Both the position numbers and the translations under genes were made by a program. Shown here in pieces: positions 5,575 through 8,401 of a DNA stretch of 8,401 nucleotides; position 1 is the stretch's first letter; each line of letters begins with the position of its first letter. A model generated the notes under the pieces. It was not told where the DNA came from. It saw only the letters and a program-made list of their open reading frames with translations, and did not search any database. This DNA is from Caldifarciminota bacterium (GTDB lineage: Bacteria > Hydrothermota > Tepidihabitantia > SM23-42): NCBI GenBank assembly GCA_030671005.1, contig DAOVAN010000069.1, forward strand, positions 1-8,401. Direction: 5' to 3'.

Positions 5575-6561
5575 CTACTCAATTATAACTGGGATCTCTT
5601 CGCCGCATTTCCGGCACTTGTTGCCTTCGAGTCCCTTAATGAGCGCCCGGAAATGCATTCTTTCGATTAGCATGTTCCCGCATTTCGGACAAATGGTATG
5701 CGCACCATCCTCTGCGGGCAGATTCCCTATGTATACGTAGTTCAGTCTCTCGCGTGCCTTTTCGTAAGCATACTCAATCGTTTTTTCCGGAGTTGGAGGT
5801 TTGGTGTATTTATAGTTAGGATAATATCTTGAGAAGTGAATCGGGATGTTCGCGTCAATGGATGCAACATAATCTATCAATTTATCGATGTCAGCTTTCT
5901 TGTCATTGAATCCAGTAACGATGAGATTTGTGATTTCTATGTGGCAATTCCCGTATGCTGTTTCAATTGTCTTTTTCACTGTATCAAGATCTCCATGCAA
6001 TGCTTTTTTGTAAATATCTGGGTTCATCGTTTTCAGATCGATGTTCATGGCGTCGATTAAGGGTAATATCTCGGACAGCGGATCTTCATTGATTAAACCG
6101 TTTGTAACCAGCACGTTCTTACCACCAGCATGCTGGATCAATTTTCCTGCATCGAGGATGTATTCGAGCCACATCAGAGGTTCGGTATAGGTATACGCGA
6201 TTCCAATTGACGGATGGTCCTTAAAGATTTTCAGCAGTACATCCGGTGCGACATATTCTGTTTTTACTTCACCCTGAGAGATCTCCCAATTCTGACAGAA
6301 TGGACAGCGCATGTTACAGCTATTGCACGCGATCGACAGGATTTGTGAACCCGGATAGAAATGGTATAGTGGCTTCTTTTCTATCGGATCGAGAGCAACG
6401 GAAGTAGTTTCCCCGTAATTGATAGCCCAGAGCTTACCGTCTTCATGCTTGCGCCCGCGGCAAACCCCAAACTTATTTGCCGTGATCTTGCAGTAATGAG
6501 GACACATCTGACACTCAATATGGTCATTCTGCTTCGTGTAGTATTTTGCTACTACCTTCAC
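5575..6561 (-). CDS. amrS: AmmeMemoRadiSam system radical SAM enzyme
   Basis: A radical-SAM protein of 328 residues, close to the family norm. The order is: N-terminal cysteines C17-x2-C20-x3-C24 and C34 (likely metal site), the GETTSVALDPIEKKPLYHF region (50-68), the 4Fe-4S motif C82-x3-C86-x2-C89 (CNMRCPFCQNWEIS), a TIM-barrel core (about 100-275, with YTYTEP, MNIDLK and HFSRYYP), and a C-terminal CxxC pair at C291/C294 and C316/C319 resembling a zinc ribbon. The PYRUVATE-FORMATE-LYASE-ACTIVASE-like annotation often given to it is imprecise; the N-terminal region and the C-terminal ribbon point to AmrS. Its reaction is not firmly established to my knowledge. Genes for AMMECR1-like AmrA and Memo-like AmrB usually accompany it but are absent here. 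The start is GTG 6561, overlapping the apbE stop by four bases (GTGA). Confidence 0.9.
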   Translation of the reverse strand: MKVVAKYYTKQNDHIECQMCPHYCKITANKFGVCRGRKHEDGKLWAINYGETTSVALDPIEKKPLYHFYPGSQILSIACNSCNMRCPFCQNWEISQGEVKTEYVAPDVLLKIFKDHPSIGIAYTYTEPLMWLEYILDAGKLIQHAGGKNVLVTNGLINEDPLSEILPLIDAMNIDLKTMNPDIYKKALHGDLDTVKKTIETAYGNCHIEITNLIVTGFNDKKADIDKLIDYVASIDANIPIHFSRYYPNYKYTKPPTPEKTIEYAYEKARERLNYVYIGNLPAEDGAHTICPKCGNMLIERMHFRALIKGLEGNKCRKCGEEIPVIIE

Positions 6562-7523
6562 CGGTTCGCAACCCTCTTTAGTGTATCGCCATTCATATAG
6601 TATATTATACCCCGCATGCCCAGTGAATCAAGGAATTGAAGGCCTCTCACTGGTCCCATGATGGCGACTGCCGTTGAAAGAGCATCGGCAAGTGTGGCAT
6701 TATCCGCAAATACGGTTACCGAGGCAAATTCCTGGGCTGGGGTGCCTGTTTTGGGATTGATGATATGGGGATAACGCTGGTTATCAATGATGAAGAACTT
6801 TTCGTAATCGCCGGATGTTGATACTGCCGAATCCTGCAATTCTACAGTCTCAATAATGCCTTTGCCGCGTGGGTTCCTTATCCCGACACGCCATGGTCTG
6901 TTTTGTGGAGCCCGTCCAATCGTCAAGACCTCGCCGCCAATATCGATTATTGCTGATTTGACGTGACGCTGTCGGAGAATCAAGGCGGCGCGGTCAGCTG
7001 CATAACCTTGAGCAATACCGCCGAAATCGACGCTCATACCCGGTTTTAGTATTATCGAATTGTCTTTGATTTGAACTTTGCGGTAATCGACATGCTTCAT
7101 TGCGCGAACGATTTCTTGCTCCGCGGGTAGCTTTTTCTCCCCTCCATAGAAACCCCAAGTAGCCAGCACCGGAGCTACCGTAATATCGAAAAGACCATCA
7201 GTGAGACGGGAAACAGAATCGCTGAAACTTACCAGAAAAATGATGTCACTTGGCGCCTTGACCCGTGTACTGTGGTTCAATTCGCTAACCAGACTATTAT
7301 CTGAGAAATAGTTGAGCAGAGAATCAAGGCGCGTCAGTTCCAGGTCAATGACCTCGATGATTTCTTTCGCAGCATCATCTCCTATGTAATAAAACGTGAT
7401 GTTGCATGGTGCCCCGAGGAGGAAGTTGCTATAGCTGTATTCCTTTTGCGGTGCGCCGCAGGTTAGAAGAATGAGTGTTACGGCGGTCAGGAGGGTCAGA
7501 AGCGATACACGATACGTTAGCAT
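6558..7523 (-). CDS. apbE: FAD:protein FMN transferase, ApbE family, putative lipoprotein
   Basis: ApbE attaches FMN from FAD to a Ser/Thr of extracytoplasmic flavoproteins such as NqrC/RnfG domains. The 321 residues begin with a hydrophobic signal (about 5-20) and LLTC, putting the lipidated cysteine at C22. Thr at -1 is a weak lipobox. Visible: TVAPVLATWGF (115-125), DFGGIAQGYAAD (166-177), DIGGEVLTIGR (194-204), the HIINPKTGTPA flavin/metal site (253-263) and ATLADALSTA (276-285, metal-ligand D280). All are family hallmarks, so it should be active. It overlaps fba by seven bases and amrS by four. Its own ribosome binding site is poor, so translation is likely coupled to fba. No FMN-binding-domain target gene is in the window. 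Confidence 0.93.
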   Translation of the reverse strand: MLTYRVSLLTLLTAVTLILLTCGAPQKEYSYSNFLLGAPCNITFYYIGDDAAKEIIEVIDLELTRLDSLLNYFSDNSLVSELNHSTRVKAPSDIIFLVSFSDSVSRLTDGLFDITVAPVLATWGFYGGEKKLPAEQEIVRAMKHVDYRKVQIKDNSIILKPGMSVDFGGIAQGYAADRAALILRQRHVKSAIIDIGGEVLTIGRAPQNRPWRVGIRNPRGKGIIETVELQDSAVSTSGDYEKFFIIDNQRYPHIINPKTGTPAQEFASVTVFADNATLADALSTAVAIMGPVRGLQFLDSLGMRGIIYYMNGDTLKRVANR

Positions 7524-8401
7524 GCCTTATTCTCGGAGCCGAAGACTATTATGCGATCCATGACGATCTCGGCAATTCTGCTGCGCGCCTGCGCGAGAAT
7601 TTTTCGGGGGTCAAAATCGCTCCGGTTCTTGGTGATGTATTCTCTGACGCCGGCCGTGAAGCCGATGCGCAAGTCAGTGTCGGTATTGATTTTGGCGATT
7701 CCATTCTGCACCGCCTCGCGAATGAGCCTGTCAGGAACCCCTTTGGCACGTTCCATCTTGCCACCGTATTTATTTACGCGGTTTATCCATTTGGGTTTGA
7801 CTCCGGAAGCGCCATGGAGTACCAAAGGAATTCTCACGGTATGGGTAATTTCTCTCAGTATGTCGATGCGCAGGCGAGGCTTACCCTTGAACTTGTGAGC
7901 GCCGTGTGAGGTGCCAATTGCTACGGCCAGGGCATCACAGCCTGATTCCCGGGCAAAACGCTCTGCCTCCTGCGGGTCAGTATAAATAGCCTCACTTTTC
8001 TTGACCATCAAATCATCTTCGATACCGGCAAGCCTGCCAATTTCCGCCTCAACCGTGACGCCGTGTTTATGCGCATGATTTGCTACCCGCTTTGTCACTT
8101 TGAGATTCTCCTCGAATGGTAGATGTGAGGCGTCGATCATAACCGATGTATAGTTATATTTGATACACTCTTTTACGATTTCATAAGACTTGCCGTGGTC
8201 GAGGTGCAGGGCAACAGGGATGGTCGCTCTTTTTGACATACCAATAATCATTTCGGAAATATTCTCAATCCCAGCATATCTGATTGCCTTTTCACTCGTT
8301 GCTACAATAACCGGTGCGTTTGAGTTCTCCGCGGCTTGGATGATTGCCTGGGTGATTTCGAGATTGGAGGTATTGAAGGCACCCACTGCATATCCTTCTT
8401 T
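7517..8401 (-). CDS. fba: Class II fructose-bisphosphate aldolase (5' end beyond window)
   Basis: Zinc-dependent aldolase cleaving fructose-1,6-bisphosphate to dihydroxyacetone phosphate and glyceraldehyde-3-phosphate. The frame stays open to the window edge, reading KEGYAVGAFNTSN, the usual family N-terminal region. The true start therefore lies past 8401, and GTG 8386 is an internal valine. In the 294 visible residues, numbered from the edge: HLDHG (66-70) with catalytic D68 and zinc H69, VEAEIGRLAG (117-126), GTSHGAHKFKGKP (163-175) with zinc H166, PLVLHGASG (192-200) with zinc H196, and INTDTDLRIGF (238-248) for phosphate/substrate binding. NKYGGK and KGVPD in the 210-223 region match the Thermotoga-like class II form, from memory. 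It is the first visible gene of the minus-strand operon and overlaps apbE by seven bases. A related tagatose- or other ketose-bisphosphate specificity cannot be excluded. Confidence 0.93.
   Translation of the reverse strand, partial: KEGYAVGAFNTSNLEITQAIIQAAENSNAPVIVATSEKAIRYAGIENISEMIIGMSKRATIPVALHLDHGKSYEIVKECIKYNYTSVMIDASHLPFEENLKVTKRVANHAHKHGVTVEAEIGRLAGIEDDLMVKKSEAIYTDPQEAERFARESGCDALAVAIGTSHGAHKFKGKPRLRIDILREITHTVRIPLVLHGASGVKPKWINRVNKYGGKMERAKGVPDRLIREAVQNGIAKINTDTDLRIGFTAGVREYITKNRSDFDPRKILAQARSRIAEIVMDRIIVFGSENKAC

Noticed and set aside
8384..8386. GTG as the start of the aldolase.
   Set aside because: The frame continues upstream to the window edge and encodes KEGYA before this valine, the usual aldolase N-terminal region. 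GTG is therefore internal.

Overview
The window looks like bacterial chromosomal core sequence with mid-range G+C (judged by eye). It carries bacterial translation and housekeeping genes, Shine-Dalgarno sites, a near-ideal sigma-70-type promoter and one lipoprotein-type signal. No transposase, integrase, phage or CRISPR sequence is visible. The phylum cannot be fixed from the sequence. The order tRNA-Gln, prs, rplY/ctc, pth, ychF is known from several Gram-negative lineages, while DUF4321-type proteins and radical-SAM AmrS are scattered through Firmicutes and uncultured candidate phyla. An uncultured candidate-phylum bacterium is my guess, with low confidence.

Left part, plus strand (1-3505): a complete tRNA-Gln(UUG) gene without encoded CCA is followed by a leader of about 140 bases. 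That leader contains four G-tracts at an exact 7-base period, a G-quadruplex motif. Next comes a compact operon: prs (PRPP synthase), rplY/ctc (ribosomal protein bL25, long form with an acidic/lysine-rich tail), pth (peptidyl-tRNA hydrolase) and ychF (Obg-family ATPase/GTPase). The prs/rplY and rplY/pth junctions are 4-base ATGA overlaps. The pth/ychF junction holds a hairpin and an 8-codon minicistron whose stop overlaps the ychF start.

Middle (3506-3868): a consensus promoter (TTGACA, 16-base spacer, TATAAT) has a perfect 7+7 inverted repeat over its -35 box and spacer. It drives a 74-residue protein with two membrane segments and a short coiled coil. This is the one clearly separate, probably regulated transcription unit.

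Right part, minus strand (3869-8401), in transcription order: class II fructose-bisphosphate aldolase (start beyond the window edge), an ApbE-type FAD:protein FMN transferase with a lipoprotein-like signal, the AmmeMemoRadiSam radical-SAM enzyme AmrS, a small DUF4321-like membrane protein, and an aldehyde dehydrogenase of the lactaldehyde dehydrogenase/GapN-like group. Gaps are -7, -4, 15 and 20 bases, so this is very probably one operon. It joins glycolysis or triose/aldehyde metabolism to a flavin-transfer enzyme and a poorly understood radical-SAM enzyme whose usual partners (AMMECR1-like and Memo-like proteins) are not in view.

No gene-free stretch exceeds 300 bases. The non-coding pieces are 1-53, 125-265, 3506-3606 and 3832-3868. 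I see no convincing intrinsic terminator in any of them.
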